Shown: positions 1-8,643 of the stretch, in pieces
Position numbering within the stretch: position 1 is the first letter of the stretch
How the letters are laid out: each line of letters starts with the position of its first letter
Program-made: the position numbers and the translations under genes
NCBI GenBank assembly: GCA_030431615.1
Contig: JAUIID010000034.1
Coordinates: 1 to 32,306, forward strand
Length of the DNA stretch: 32,306 nucleotides
DNA from: Alphaproteobacteria bacterium
GTDB lineage: Bacteria > Pseudomonadota > Alphaproteobacteria > Geminicoccales > Geminicoccaceae
Direction of reading: 5' to 3'
The notes under the pieces: generated by a model
What the model was told of the DNA's origin: nothing
Databases searched by the model: none
What the model saw: the letters and a program-made list of their open reading frames with translations, nothing else

Positions 1-701
1 TGGTCAGGGCGGGGCGCGCCACGCTGCGCACCAAGAGGCTCCCTCTGCACGCCGCGCGCGGCCTGCTCAACGCGGTGGCGATGCTCTCGTTCTTCTACGC
101 GGTGACGATCACGCCGCTCGCCACCATCGCGGCCCTGGCCTTCACCGCCCCGCTTTTCGCCGCCCTCCTCGCCATCCCGTTCCTCGGCGAGCGGCCGGGC
201 TGGCGGCGCTGGGCCGGGCTCTTCACCGGCTTTGCGGGGGCGTTGATCATCATCCGCCCGGGCTTCGCCGATGTGGGCCCCGGCGTGCTCCTGATCCTTC
301 TCTCCTCGCTGGTCTGGTCGGGTGCACTCATCATCATCAAGATCCTGGCCCGCACCGAGACGAGCCTGACGATCACCACCTATGCCGGGCTCTTCCTGAC
401 GCCAATCACCGGGGTCGCCGCCTGGTTCTTCTGGACCTGGCCCGATGCCACCGGCTGGCTCATGATGATCGCCATCGGCATCTTCGGCAGCATCACCCAG
501 TGGTCGGTCGCCCAGGCCTTCCACGAGGCCGACGCCACGGTCGTCCTGCCCTTCGACTTCACCAAGCTCATCTGGGCCTCGGCCATCGGCTACGTCTTCT
601 TCGGTGAGCGGCCGGACCCCATGACGCTCATCGGCGGCTTCGTGATCCTCGCCTCGATCACCTATGTCGCCTATCGCGAGCGCGAGGCGCGCACCACCTG
701 A
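1..701 (+). CDS. DMT-superfamily (EamA) transporter, 5' end cut by window
   Basis: Inner-membrane transporter of the drug/metabolite superfamily; the substrate cannot be read from the sequence. The frame is open to the left edge (first full codon at base 3), so the start lies outside; the GTG at 75 is internal. About 232 residues are visible. They are almost entirely hydrophobic helices and include the EamA-type stretch YAVTITPLATIAAL followed by a GER turn and IIIRPG, which ends the first EamA repeat. The second repeat follows and also ends in a FGERP turn before the last helix. The tail is short and basic (YREREARTT). The gene ends 13 bp before the stop of the opposite-strand phosphodiesterase gene, so the two are convergent. 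Family assignment is firm; substrate is unknown. Confidence 0.85.
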   Translation, partial: VRAGRATLRTKRLPLHAARGLLNAVAMLSFFYAVTITPLATIAALAFTAPLFAALLAIPFLGERPGWRRWAGLFTGFAGALIIIRPGFADVGPGVLLILLSSLVWSGALIIIKILARTETSLTITTYAGLFLTPITGVAAWFFWTWPDATGWLMMIAIGIFGSITQWSVAQAFHEADATVVLPFDFTKLIWASAIGYVFFGERPDPMTLIGGFVILASITYVAYREREARTT

Positions 702-714
702 GAGGAAGAGCGCT

Positions 715-2523
715 CTAGAAGCGCAGCCAGCTGCGCAGCTTGACCACCAGCCGCTCGTCCGGGCGAAGCGCTGCCCGCTCGGCCAGGAGCGTCCTGAGCT
801 CGGCCGGCCGGTCGGTGATGATCGCGTCCACGCCCATGTCGATCAGCCGCGACATCTCGCGCCGGTCGTTGACCGTCCAGGCGTGGACCTCGTAGCCGAG
901 CCGGTGGGCCCGGACCACCTGCTCGGGCGTGATGGCGCTGGCCCGGATCGACAGGATGTCATAGTCGCGCCGATCCGGCTGGCCGATGCTGGTATGGACG
1001 AGGAGCGCTCGCCGCAGGCCAGGTTCGAGCTTGCCCACGTCGTCCAGCACCGTTCGGTTGAACGAGGCGACGACGGTTCCCTCGATCGCATCCATCGCCT
1101 GCAGGCGTTCCACCACATTGGCGACGAGGTCCGGCATCTGGGGAGCGGTCTTGATCTCGATGTAGAGCCTGGCCTCGCTGCCGACGGCCACGATCGCCGC
1201 ATCTAGGGTAGGGGCCGGAACACCCTCGAAGCTCGCATCGAACCAGCCGCCCACGTCGATGGCGCTCAGCTCGGCCGCCGGTACGTCCCAGATGCGCCGA
1301 TCGAGGCTCGCCACCCGGCGAAGATCCCGGTCGTGCAGCAGGACCGGCACGCCGTCGATCGTCTCCTGCACATCGATCTCGACATAGTCGGCGCCGTCCT
1401 CGACGGCCTGGCGGATCGCCGGCAGGGTATTCTCGGGTGCCGCCTCGGAGCTGCCACGGTGTGCCGCGATGCGCACGTCGTCGGTGAGGTCGAAGCCGGC
1501 CAGCACGATTCCGGCCTGGACGAAGGCGAAGCCGAGCAGGGCCAGCTCCACGGCCCAGAGCGCGAGCCGCCCGCCGCCCTGGGGCGCCGCCGCGAGGACC
1601 GGCCGGACCGTGCCGGTGAGCCGGCGGTGCAGCGCCTGCAGGACAAGTGCATTGGAAGCGATGCCGAGATAGGTGGCGCCAATGGCGCCGATGATGGCCA
1701 GCGCAATGACGAAGAGGGTCGCCGGAATGATCAGGTCGAGGCGGTGCGGCAGGTTGCCGAGGAGGAGGGCGGCCGTCCGGTCGACGATGAACGTCGAGAG
1801 CAACGGCAGGAGCAGGGCGATCACCGATACCGGCAGGACAGTGAGCGTCGTTCGCGCCAGCTGATGTCGCGTCAGCGCCGCACTGCGGCGCAGGGCGGCG
1901 AAGGCACCGAGATCCTCCAGAAGTGCTGCCGGCGGGGCTAGGGACCAGCGGAGGTAGACGAACGCATTGGCCAGGACCAGCGCTGCCGCCAGGGGAGCGG
2001 CCATGGCGATGAACGGCCAGATCGCGGGCGGGCGGGTGGTCCAGAGGAAATAGATGTCATACTGGCCGAGCTGCCAGTTGAAGAGCCAGGCGATGCCCGT
2101 ACCGAGGGGCAGGCTCAGCGCGGCATGCACCGCCACGCGGACGAAGGTGAGGCCGAGCAGCCGGGGTGCCAGCCGGCCGACATGCCAGAGTGCTGCGGTC
2201 GCCGCCCGATAGCGCCCGCGCGGCGCCACTGCCGCAATCACCATCATGCCCGCCTCGTCGAGCGTGATCAGCGTGACCGTCACGGTGGCGGCGGTGAGCG
2301 CCCAGACCAGCCCCCAGGGCGACAGCAGGAAATCGAGGATCTCCGCATTGGTCATCGCCGGCTCGCCGCTCGTCGTCAGCAGGGCGGTGAGCATCGACGA
2401 GGTCAGCGGCACGAGGGCGACGACCGTCAGGATCGAGAAGAAGAGGTGATAGAGCAGGAGCGAGCGGCCGTAGCGTACGAAGCCGACCGACGCCTCGCCG
2501 AGAACCTTGGGGACCTTCCTCAT
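715..2523 (-). CDS. Glycerophosphodiester phosphodiesterase with N-terminal membrane domain
   Basis: Predicted 602-residue membrane-anchored glycerophosphodiester phosphodiesterase, which would hydrolyse glycerophosphodiesters to glycerol 3-phosphate and an alcohol. Residues 1-345 form a multi-helix membrane domain. The catalytic GDPD domain follows from about 350: HRG at 355-357, EN at 364-365, E382/D384 in VEIDV, HD at 397-398, and EIK at 456-458. These are the expected catalytic and metal-binding positions of the family. The frame stays open upstream, but the ATG at 2523 is chosen because it overlaps the aroE stop as ATGA (2520-2523), which implies translational coupling. The pairing with aroE has no obvious metabolic logic. 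The side of the membrane on which the catalytic domain lies is not certain. Confidence 0.88.
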   Translation of the reverse strand: MRKVPKVLGEASVGFVRYGRSLLLYHLFFSILTVVALVPLTSSMLTALLTTSGEPAMTNAEILDFLLSPWGLVWALTAATVTVTLITLDEAGMMVIAAVAPRGRYRAATAALWHVGRLAPRLLGLTFVRVAVHAALSLPLGTGIAWLFNWQLGQYDIYFLWTTRPPAIWPFIAMAAPLAAALVLANAFVYLRWSLAPPAALLEDLGAFAALRRSAALTRHQLARTTLTVLPVSVIALLLPLLSTFIVDRTAALLLGNLPHRLDLIIPATLFVIALAIIGAIGATYLGIASNALVLQALHRRLTGTVRPVLAAAPQGGGRLALWAVELALLGFAFVQAGIVLAGFDLTDDVRIAAHRGSSEAAPENTLPAIRQAVEDGADYVEIDVQETIDGVPVLLHDRDLRRVASLDRRIWDVPAAELSAIDVGGWFDASFEGVPAPTLDAAIVAVGSEARLYIEIKTAPQMPDLVANVVERLQAMDAIEGTVVASFNRTVLDDVGKLEPGLRRALLVHTSIGQPDRRDYDILSIRASAITPEQVVRAHRLGYEVHAWTVNDRREMSRLIDMGVDAIITDRPAELRTLLAERAALRPDERLVVKLRSWLRF

Positions 2524-3398
2524 CCCGTATTCGGCTCGGCCACAGGCGGGGCCAGCATCAGGCGGCGGGTTGCCTCGTCGACCACGGGCCGCGTGCCACC
2601 CCAATGCGTGAAGCCCGGCACCGCCTGGTGCAGCAGCATGCCGAGCCCGTCCACCGTCCGATGACCCCGGCGCTCCGCCTCGGCGAGCAGCGGCGTGGTG
2701 AGCGGCGTGTAGACGATGTCGGCGACCACGGCGGCAGGAGGCAGGGGCGCGAGATCGAGATCGAGCGCCGGCTGGCCGACCATGCCGAGGCTCGTGGTAT
2801 TGACCAGGAGATCGGCACCTTCGAGGGCACGATGCCGCTCCGCCCAGGGCAGTGCCGAGACGGCGGCACCAGCGCTGTCGCTGAGGCGCCCGACCAGCGT
2901 CGCCGCCCGCTCCGGTGTCCGGTTGACGAGTGCCAGCTCGTTGATCCCGTTGGCGAGGAAGGTGAAGGCGAGGGCCCGGGCGGCACCCCCGGCACCGACC
3001 AGCACCACGCGCTGCGTGGAGGCGCGCCAGTCCGGCACGCTGGCATCGAGATGGGCGAGAAAGCCGAGCCCGTCGGTGTTGTGGCCATTGAGCTCGCCCG
3101 ACTTGCCGACCAGCACGGTGTTGACGGCGCCGATCGCGGCTGCCAGTGGGTCGACCGTGTCCACCAGATCGAGCATTGCCGCCTTGTGCGGCAGGGTGAC
3201 GTTGCAGCCGAGAAAGCCCATTCGCGGCAGGGCACGAACCACCGAGGCGAGATCGGTCGGTGCCACCGGCAAGGGCACGTATACGCCATCGAGCCCGTGA
3301 CGCTCGAACCAGAAGTTGTGCAGGAGCGGGGATTTCGAATGACTCACCGGCCAGCCGAGAACGCCGGCGAGCCTCGCCTTGCCGCTGATGGTCACCAC
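2520..3398 (-). CDS. aroE: Shikimate dehydrogenase
   Basis: Shikimate:NADP oxidoreductase of the chorismate (aromatic amino acid) pathway, cytoplasmic, 292 residues, a normal length. Visible motifs in order: the shikimate-binding SKSP at 21-24, NVTLPHK at 66-72 with the catalytic lysine K72, NTDG at 107-110 with the catalytic aspartate D109, the Rossmann loop GAGGAAR at 135-141, and NRT at 159-161 typical of NADPH binding. The start is one of two adjacent GTG codons (3398 or 3395). A Shine-Dalgarno-like AAGGA lies about 10 bases upstream. The gene is divergent from the Nudix gene, with only 17 bp between the two starts, and overlaps the next gene by ATGA. Confidence 0.95.
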   Translation of the reverse strand: MVTISGKARLAGVLGWPVSHSKSPLLHNFWFERHGLDGVYVPLPVAPTDLASVVRALPRMGFLGCNVTLPHKAAMLDLVDTVDPLAAAIGAVNTVLVGKSGELNGHNTDGLGFLAHLDASVPDWRASTQRVVLVGAGGAARALAFTFLANGINELALVNRTPERAATLVGRLSDSAGAAVSALPWAERHRALEGADLLVNTTSLGMVGQPALDLDLAPLPPAAVVADIVYTPLTTPLLAEAERRGHRTVDGLGMLLHQAVPGFTHWGGTRPVVDEATRRLMLAPPVAEPNTG

Positions 3399-3415
3399 CG
3401 TGCGGAAATCCTTTC

Positions 3416-3895
3416 GTGAGCTTCGGCCGGCTCGCGGACGCCTTCTGGCGCAATGTCTACCGTTGCGGCTATCCCTGCGCCCGTCTCGTCTGGCACCTCA
3501 CCAATCCAGACGCACGAGGTGTCAGCGTAGCTGTCCGGCATGGCGATCGCCTGCTCTGCATTCGCGAGTCGTACCGGTCCGGTCTCAGCCTGCCCGGCGG
3601 CGGGACGAACCGGGGCGAGACCCCGCTCGATGCCGCGCAGCGCGAATTGCGCGAGGAAGTCGGGCTCGACTTCCCGGCAGAAGCGTTCGTCGAGCTCGGC
3701 GAGCTCGACTTCAGCGCGGACGGCCGGACCCACTTCGTCACCTTCTTCGCGCTCGATCTGCCGTCGATGCCTGCCCCAACCGTCGACCGGCGCGAGATCG
3801 TCTGGGCGGGCTGGCTGACCCGGCAGGAATTCGCCGGGGCGGACTGCCAGCACGCCATCGATCTCTATGTCAGGCACTTCGCCAGCGACCTCTGA
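3416..3895 (+). CDS. Nudix hydrolase
   Basis: Cytoplasmic Nudix-family pyrophosphohydrolase of 159 residues; the nucleotide or other diphosphate substrate is not predictable. The Nudix box is complete and matches GX5EX7REUXEEXGU: G62, E68, R76-E77-L78, E80-E81, G83-L84. The N-terminus (FWRNVYRCGYPCARLVWHLT) is an aromatic, basic helix seen in several small proteobacterial Nudix proteins. The GTG start at 3416 has only a weak ribosome-binding site and lies 17 bp from the divergent aroE start, so both genes must share a very compact promoter region. The stop directly abuts the stop of the convergent allA gene. Confidence 0.88.
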   Translation: MSFGRLADAFWRNVYRCGYPCARLVWHLTNPDARGVSVAVRHGDRLLCIRESYRSGLSLPGGGTNRGETPLDAAQRELREEVGLDFPAEAFVELGELDFSADGRTHFVTFFALDLPSMPAPTVDRREIVWAGWLTRQEFAGADCQHAIDLYVRHFASDL

Positions 3896-4372
3896 TCAGG
3901 CAGGACCGACGTCGAGCGGTGTCGCCAGCTCGGCCCAGGCGGTATCGACCGCAGCGTCGCCCGTCGCCGCCATCATCATGAGAAACGTGCTGGCGTGGTC
4001 GAGGATGGTGATCGGCAGGTGCCAGACCCCGCGCCGGTAGCAGATGCCGGTGCCGCCGCTGACGAGAAAGCCCTTGAGCGTGGTGAGATCGGGGGCGCCG
4101 TCCGGTCCGGGCAGGGCGGCGCCGATGGCATAGCGGGCGGGCCCGATCGGCAGGAAGAGCTGCTCGGTCAGCGGATGGCTCTCCATCTTCGGCGCCTGCA
4201 GCGGCAGCGATCCGGCGGGATGCGTGTCGAGCTTGACGCAGATGGCCGTGCCGGGCCCGCCTTCGCCGAGATGCGCCAGGAGATCGGCATTGCCCTTCGG
4301 CGCCGGCGGCTCGACCACGCTGCCGAAGGCCGCGAAGGCCGCCGGGTCGAACGCCTGCAGTGCGAGCTTCAT
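3896..4372 (-). CDS. allA: Ureidoglycolate lyase
   Basis: Predicted ureidoglycolate lyase, which splits ureidoglycolate into glyoxylate and urea in the last step of allantoin/purine-ureide breakdown. At 158 residues it is close to the usual AllA length of about 160. Cupin-like family signatures are visible: E64-x-H66-P-x-T-x-Q (MESHPLTEQLFLPIG) and RRGVWHLPITIL with H118. The ATG at 4372 overlaps the stop of the upstream DapA-like gene as ATGA (4369-4372), which decides the start although the frame is open far upstream. No other allantoin genes are in the window, so the pathway link rests on this family alone. The partner gene suggests the pair may instead handle a related 2-hydroxy- or 2-oxo-acid ureide. 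Confidence 0.82.
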   Translation of the reverse strand: MKLALQAFDPAAFAAFGSVVEPPAPKGNADLLAHLGEGGPGTAICVKLDTHPAGSLPLQAPKMESHPLTEQLFLPIGPARYAIGAALPGPDGAPDLTTLKGFLVSGGTGICYRRGVWHLPITILDHASTFLMMMAATGDAAVDTAWAELATPLDVGPA

Positions 4373-5322
4373 GCCACGCTTTCCTTCCGTTGATGATCCA
4401 GTGCGTCGTCGAGCCGCCGCATCAGCCAGTCGAGCTCGGCCCTCGAGGCTGCCGTGAGTTTCGGCGCCGGGTCGCGGGTCGCCGGGCAGGCGAGGGCACC
4501 ACGCCGCCAGAGCAGGTATTTGCGTGCCGCGAGGCCCAGGCCCGGCTGCTGCTCGTAGCGGACCAGCGGCAGGTAGCAATCGAAGAGATCGAGCATTGCC
4601 TCGCGCTCGCCCTGCGCGAAGAGGCGACAGACCTCGACCAGCATCTCGGGATAGGCGAAGCCGGTCATTGCGCCGTCGGCACCCCGCTCGAGCTCGAACG
4701 GCAGGAAGACGCCGCCATTGCCGGTGAGGATCGAGATCCGCCGGGCGCCATCTGCCTCGGCGGCGCGCACTGCAGCGAGCTTGTCGAGCCCGGGCCAGTC
4801 CTCGTGCTTGAGCATCACCGCATTCGGGCAGTCGTCCATGATCCGCCGGATCAGCCCGGCGCTCATCGGCACCGATGCCAGAAGCGGGAAGTCCTGCAGC
4901 ACCCAGGGCGTGGCCGCGCCCAGCGTCTCCGCCGCCTTGCGGCAATAGCCCAGCACCGCGTCGTCGCCTCTGGCCGAGCTCGCCGGCGGCTGCACCATCA
5001 CGCCGGCAGCGCCATCATCCATCACCGCCAGGGTGAGCGAGCGCATCGCCGCGAAGCCCGGGGCCGAGACGCCGACCACCACCGGCACCCGGCCGGCGAC
5101 CCGGCCGAGCACATGCCGCGCGAACGTCTTCGCCTCCTCGTCGGTCAGCTTTGGCGCTTCGCCCATGACGCCCAGGATCGTCATGCCGTGCACGCCCTTC
5201 TCGAGATAGAACTCGATCAGGCGGTCGGTGGCAGCGAGATCGAGCCGGCCGTCCTCGGTGAACGGCGTGGCGGCGATGATGAAGACCCCCCTGGCGGAGG
5301 TGTCGAGGCGTGGCATGACCAT
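4369..5322 (-). CDS. Dihydrodipicolinate synthase/N-acetylneuraminate lyase family protein (copy 1)
   Basis: Class I (Schiff-base) aldolase or lyase of the DapA/NanA superfamily, 317 residues, TIM barrel. The Schiff-base lysine is K172 in VMLKHED. The substrate loop reads GVMGEAPKLT at 51-60, matching the family GExxxLT pattern. The catalytic tyrosine of true DapA/NanA (in a YN-P context) is absent: the matching strand reads PWVLQDFP. It is therefore probably not a lysine-pathway DapA but one of the diverged catabolic lyases or dehydratases. The start may be the ATG at 5322 or the one at 5316; the second has better spacing to an ACGGAA ribosome-binding site. It is coupled by ATGA to allA downstream, suggesting a shared pathway. 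Confidence 0.82.
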   Translation of the reverse strand: MVMPRLDTSARGVFIIAATPFTEDGRLDLAATDRLIEFYLEKGVHGMTILGVMGEAPKLTDEEAKTFARHVLGRVAGRVPVVVGVSAPGFAAMRSLTLAVMDDGAAGVMVQPPASSARGDDAVLGYCRKAAETLGAATPWVLQDFPLLASVPMSAGLIRRIMDDCPNAVMLKHEDWPGLDKLAAVRAAEADGARRISILTGNGGVFLPFELERGADGAMTGFAYPEMLVEVCRLFAQGEREAMLDLFDCYLPLVRYEQQPGLGLAARKYLLWRRGALACPATRDPAPKLTAASRAELDWLMRRLDDALDHQRKESVA

Positions 5323-5382
5323 TTCCGTTGGCTGGTGCGCGGCTTTCTAGCGCCTCGCGCCGGAGCTGGCCATAATGGCGGC

Positions 5383-5889
5383 ATGGCCGAGAGCACCGAA
5401 GCCCGCCTGACCTTCGAGCGCGTGACTTCGCCGATCGGCGATGTCGTGCTGGCCCATGACGGCCGGGCGCTGCACCGTCTCGAGTTCGACGACCGGCTGG
5501 CCGGTCGCTGGCCCGAAGCGTCGACCTTGCCAAGCGCCACCGCGCCGACGTCGCCTTTCGGCCGCGCCGTTGCCGCCTATTTCGCGGGCGAGATCACCGC
5601 CCTGGACGGACTTGCGGTGCATGTCGCCGGCCGCGACTTCGAGACGACCGTCTGGCAGGCGCTGCGCCAGATCGACTGTGGCACCACCTGGTCCTATGCC
5701 CGGCTCGCCGCGTCCATCGGCCGGCCGAAGGCGGTGCGTGCGGTCGGCGCCGCCAATGGTCGCAACCCGATCTCGCTGGTTTTGCCCTGCCACCGGGTGA
5801 TCGGCGCCGATGGCCGGCTGGTCGGCTATGGCGGCGGGCTCGAGCGCAAGGCCTGGCTCCTGCGTCACGAAGGCGTGCTGGTCGCCTGA
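5383..5889 (+). CDS. ogt: Methylated-DNA--protein-cysteine methyltransferase (Ogt type)
   Basis: Suicide DNA-repair protein that moves the alkyl group from O6-alkylguanine or O4-alkylthymine to its own cysteine; 168 residues. The active-site motif PCHRV is at 135-139 with acceptor C136. The DNA-binding helix-turn-helix region (TTWSYARLAASIGRPKAVRAVGAANGRNP) comes before it, with the arginine-finger segment typical of the family, and the C-terminal GYGGGLERKAWLLRHEG is also standard. The short N-terminal domain and absence of an Ada domain favour Ogt. The ATG at 5383 was chosen from homology, because the frame is open much further upstream across the antisense of the lyase gene. The end overlaps the convergent MFS gene by 25 bp. 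Confidence 0.92.
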   Translation: MAESTEARLTFERVTSPIGDVVLAHDGRALHRLEFDDRLAGRWPEASTLPSATAPTSPFGRAVAAYFAGEITALDGLAVHVAGRDFETTVWQALRQIDCGTTWSYARLAASIGRPKAVRAVGAANGRNPISLVLPCHRVIGADGRLVGYGGGLERKAWLLRHEGVLVA

Positions 5890-7073
5890 GCGGCCGGCCG
5901 GTGCGCCAGCCAGAGGCCGATGAGGGCGAGTGCCAGCATGGTCAGGATCGCCGGCCGCGCCGTGCCGTCGTGAACTGTCGCCACGAAGGTGCCGACGATC
6001 GCCGGGATGACGCTCTGCGCCACACCCAGGACCGAGGTCGCGGCACCGGCGATGCGGGCGTGCGGCCGCATCGCGAGGGCCGTGGCATTGGGCACGATCA
6101 CACTGAAGCAGAGGAAGAAGAGCCCGAAGAGCGGCACCAGCGCAAAAGCGCCGCCGACACCGGCCTGGGCCACGCCGAAGGCCACCGCCATGGCGATCAC
6201 GGCCCCGGCGAAGGCGAGGCGGATGATCGCTTCGAGCGGGTAGCGCCGGACCAGCCTGGTATTGAGCAGGCTGCCGATTGCCGAGCAGACGGCGATCGCC
6301 GCGAAGACCACGCCGAAGGCGGAGGGCGTCAGGCCATAGGTTGTCATGAAGATGGGTGCTGCACTGATCAGGTAGCTGATCAGCATGGCGAGGCCGAGCA
6401 CGGAGAGGGCGCCGAAGCGGCGGGAAACGGGGTCGCCGAGGACAGCCCGATAGGCGCCGACGATGCGCCCCGGCCGAAGCGCCTGGAGATCCGGCTTGGC
6501 CAGGCTCTCGTCGAGCCTCGTGACCACGAGCACCAGCAGCACCGTGCCGTAGCAGGCGAGGAAGCCGAAGATCCAGCGCCACGAGGCGAAGCCGAGGATC
6601 AGGGCGCCGATCGATGGCCCGATGGTCGGTGCCAGGACGAAGGCCGCCATGACGAACGACATGACCCGCGCCATCTCCGCGCCCTCGAAGCGGTCGCGGA
6701 TGACGGCCCGGCCGAGGATCGGCCCGGACGCCGCCGCCAGGCCCTGCACCAGCCGTGCTGCCAGCAGCATCTCGATGCTGGGTGCGAGCGCACAGGCGAG
6801 CGTCGCCACCAGATAGGCGAGAATGCCACCGATCAGCAGCGGCCGCCGGCCGAAGCGGTCGGCGAGCGGCCCGAAGAAGGCCTGGCCAACGGCGAAGCCG
6901 AGGAAGAAGAGCGAGACGGTGAGCTGCGCCTGCGTCTGCGACGTGTTGAAGGCCTGTGCGGTCACCGGGATGGCCGGGAGGTTGATGTCGATCGTCATCG
7001 CCGACATGGTGAGGACCGCGGCGATCAGTGCCACAAAGGCGGCGGATCCCGGCACAAGGGGGTTCTTCGGCAT
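5865..7073 (-). CDS. MFS drug efflux transporter, Bcr/CflA family
   Basis: Inner-membrane proton-driven efflux protein of 402 residues with about 12 predicted helices. The helix 1 motif TIDINLPAIP and the loop 2-3 motif A (GPLADRFGRRPLLIGG) are typical of Bcr/CflA drug transporters, as is the PTIGPSIGALI stretch in the middle (motif C region). The ATG at 7073 (MPKNPLVPG) is preferred to an in-frame ATG at 7091, which lies in the divergent leader. The gene is divergent from the second DapA-like gene, with about 30 bp between starts, and overlaps ogt at its 3' end. Actual substrates cannot be inferred. Confidence 0.9.
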   Translation of the reverse strand: MPKNPLVPGSAAFVALIAAVLTMSAMTIDINLPAIPVTAQAFNTSQTQAQLTVSLFFLGFAVGQAFFGPLADRFGRRPLLIGGILAYLVATLACALAPSIEMLLAARLVQGLAAASGPILGRAVIRDRFEGAEMARVMSFVMAAFVLAPTIGPSIGALILGFASWRWIFGFLACYGTVLLVLVVTRLDESLAKPDLQALRPGRIVGAYRAVLGDPVSRRFGALSVLGLAMLISYLISAAPIFMTTYGLTPSAFGVVFAAIAVCSAIGSLLNTRLVRRYPLEAIIRLAFAGAVIAMAVAFGVAQAGVGGAFALVPLFGLFFLCFSVIVPNATALAMRPHARIAGAATSVLGVAQSVIPAIVGTFVATVHDGTARPAILTMLALALIGLWLAHRPAAQATSTPS

Positions 7074-7105
7074 AGGTGCCCAGGGTGGCATCGGGGGGAG
7101 AGGAA

Positions 7106-8017
7106 GTGTCTGCAGGCGAGGCTGTAGGGGGTATCTACCCCATCGTCTATGCGTTCTTCGACGGGCGTGGCCGGATCGATCGGGCGCTGATGCAGCGCCA
7201 GGTCGAGGTCTGCCTCAGGGGCGGTGCCCATGGCCTGGCCTGTCTCGGCCTCGCCACCGAGGTCGGCAAGCTGACACCGGAGGAGCGTCAGGAGGTGCTG
7301 GACGTGGTGGCAACCACGCTCCGCGGCCGCGTGCCGCTCGCCGTCACCGTCTTCGGTCGCACGGTGGAGGAGCAGTCCGCCTTCGTGCGCGAGGCGGCCG
7401 CTGCCGGGGCCGGCTGGGTGATCCTCCAGCCGCCGGCCATCGCCGACCTCGACGAGGCGGCGCTGCTGCGCTTCTTCGGCCGGGTCGCGGACGCGGCCCC
7501 GGTGCCGGTCGCCATCCAGAATGCGCCGCAATATCTGGGCGTCGGCCTCTCGCCCGGGAGCCTCGCCGAGCTCGGCCGCCTGCATCCGAACGTCACCCTT
7601 CTCAAGGGGGAGGCGTCGGCGGTCGAGATCGAGGCCATGGTGCGCACCACCGAAGGCCGGTTTCGTATCTTGAACGGCCGGGGCGGGCTCGAGCTCACCG
7701 ACAATCTCCGCGCTGGCTGCGTCGGCATGATCCCGGCACCCGACTGTTTCGACGTCCAGGTCCGGATCCTCGAGGCCATGCGTGATGGCCGGGAGGCCGA
7801 GGCGGAAGCGCTCTACCGGGAGATCCTGCCGGCCATCACCTTCGTCATGCAGTCGATCGCCTCGCTGCTGTGCTACGGCAAGCGACTGGTCGCCGCTCGC
7901 CTCGGGCTCGATCCGGCGTCGGTCGTCGACCGCGACCCGGCTATGCTGCCCTCGGAATTCGGGCTCGCCGTCACCCGGCGGTTGGCGGCTGAGCTCGGAG
8001 CATACCGCGGCGGTTGA
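7106..8017 (+). CDS. Dihydrodipicolinate synthase/N-acetylneuraminate lyase family protein (copy 2)
   Basis: Second DapA/NanA-fold Schiff-base lyase of the window, 303 residues and distinct from copy 1. Schiff-base lysine is K167 (VTLLKGEA). The substrate loop reads ATEVGKLTPEE at 50-60, altered from GExxxLT. As in copy 1, the position of the catalytic tyrosine is occupied by glutamine (VAIQNAP), which argues against a biosynthetic DapA function and for a sugar-acid or keto-acid lyase or dehydratase. The GTG at 7106 follows GGGGGGAGAGGAA with good spacing; an in-frame GTG at 7076 would make the protein 10 residues longer and nearly touch the divergent MFS start. Function beyond the fold is unknown. 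Confidence 0.8.
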   Translation: MSAGEAVGGIYPIVYAFFDGRGRIDRALMQRQVEVCLRGGAHGLACLGLATEVGKLTPEERQEVLDVVATTLRGRVPLAVTVFGRTVEEQSAFVREAAAAGAGWVILQPPAIADLDEAALLRFFGRVADAAPVPVAIQNAPQYLGVGLSPGSLAELGRLHPNVTLLKGEASAVEIEAMVRTTEGRFRILNGRGGLELTDNLRAGCVGMIPAPDCFDVQVRILEAMRDGREAEAEALYREILPAITFVMQSIASLLCYGKRLVAARLGLDPASVVDRDPAMLPSEFGLAVTRRLAAELGAYRGG

Positions 8018-8118
8018 CCATCTGGCCGGGTTGCCGCACGGAGGTTGGTATCTCCGCGGCCAGTTGATACAAGGGCTGTGCACAGCCGGCATCACCACCC
8101 TCGGGGAGACCCCGTCCC

Positions 8119-8643
8119 ATGTTCCGCAAGAAAGACGACGAGCCTATTCCGCCCTTGCCTTCGCGCGGCGCCATGCCCGCACCCCCGCCCCCGCCGGCGG
8201 CCAAGTCACCCCCGCCACCGGCAAGGGCACCTGCGGCCGCTCCCGCGGAGCAGGTCGGCAAGCGCCTGATCGTCGGCCAGGGCCTGAGCCTGAGCGGCGA
8301 CATCACGTCGTGCGACCTGCTCGTCGTCGAGGGCAACGTTCAGGTCACGCTCAACGACACGCGCGCCATCGAGATCGCCGAGAGCGGCCGCTTCACCAAC
8401 GGCAAGGCCTCCGTCGAGGATGCCGTGATCAGCGGTGTCTACGAAGGCGAGCTGACCGTCAGCGGCCGCCTCCTCGTGCGCGGCACCGGCCGGGTCGACG
8501 GCTCGATCCGCTACGGCGAGCTCGAGGTCGAGCGCGGCGGCCGACTCACCGGCTCGATCGCCATGCTCGATGGACCGGCGGCGAAGCCGTCCGCTCCCCG
8601 GCCGGCCGAGCCGCCGAAGATGGACAACCCGACCGGCTCCTGA
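8119..8643 (+). CDS. Bactofilin (polymer-forming cytoskeletal protein)
   Basis: Bactofilin of 174 residues. These proteins self-assemble without nucleotide into filaments that organise cell-shape or envelope enzymes. Residues 1-45 are a proline/alanine-rich disordered tail (runs of P and A around 20-40). Residues about 46-150 form the DUF583 beta-helix, with regular short repeats such as LIVGQGLSLSGDI, LLVVEGNV, GRLLVRGTGRVDGSI and LEVERGGRLTGSI. The C-terminus is again proline-rich. An ATG at 8119 follows GGGGAG with slightly long spacing. No peptidoglycan hydrolase neighbour is present, so its client is unknown. The gene stands alone between a lyase gene and the long glutaminase leader. Confidence 0.92.
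   Translation: MFRKKDDEPIPPLPSRGAMPAPPPPPAAKSPPPPARAPAAAPAEQVGKRLIVGQGLSLSGDITSCDLLVVEGNVQVTLNDTRAIEIAESGRFTNGKASVEDAVISGVYEGELTVSGRLLVRGTGRVDGSIRYGELEVERGGRLTGSIAMLDGPAAKPSAPRPAEPPKMDNPTGS

Noticed and set aside
2524-3453. Upstream extension of the phosphodiesterase frame (310 more codons)
   Set aside because: Arginine/alanine-rich and overlaps aroE in another frame; the ATGA coupling gives the real start.
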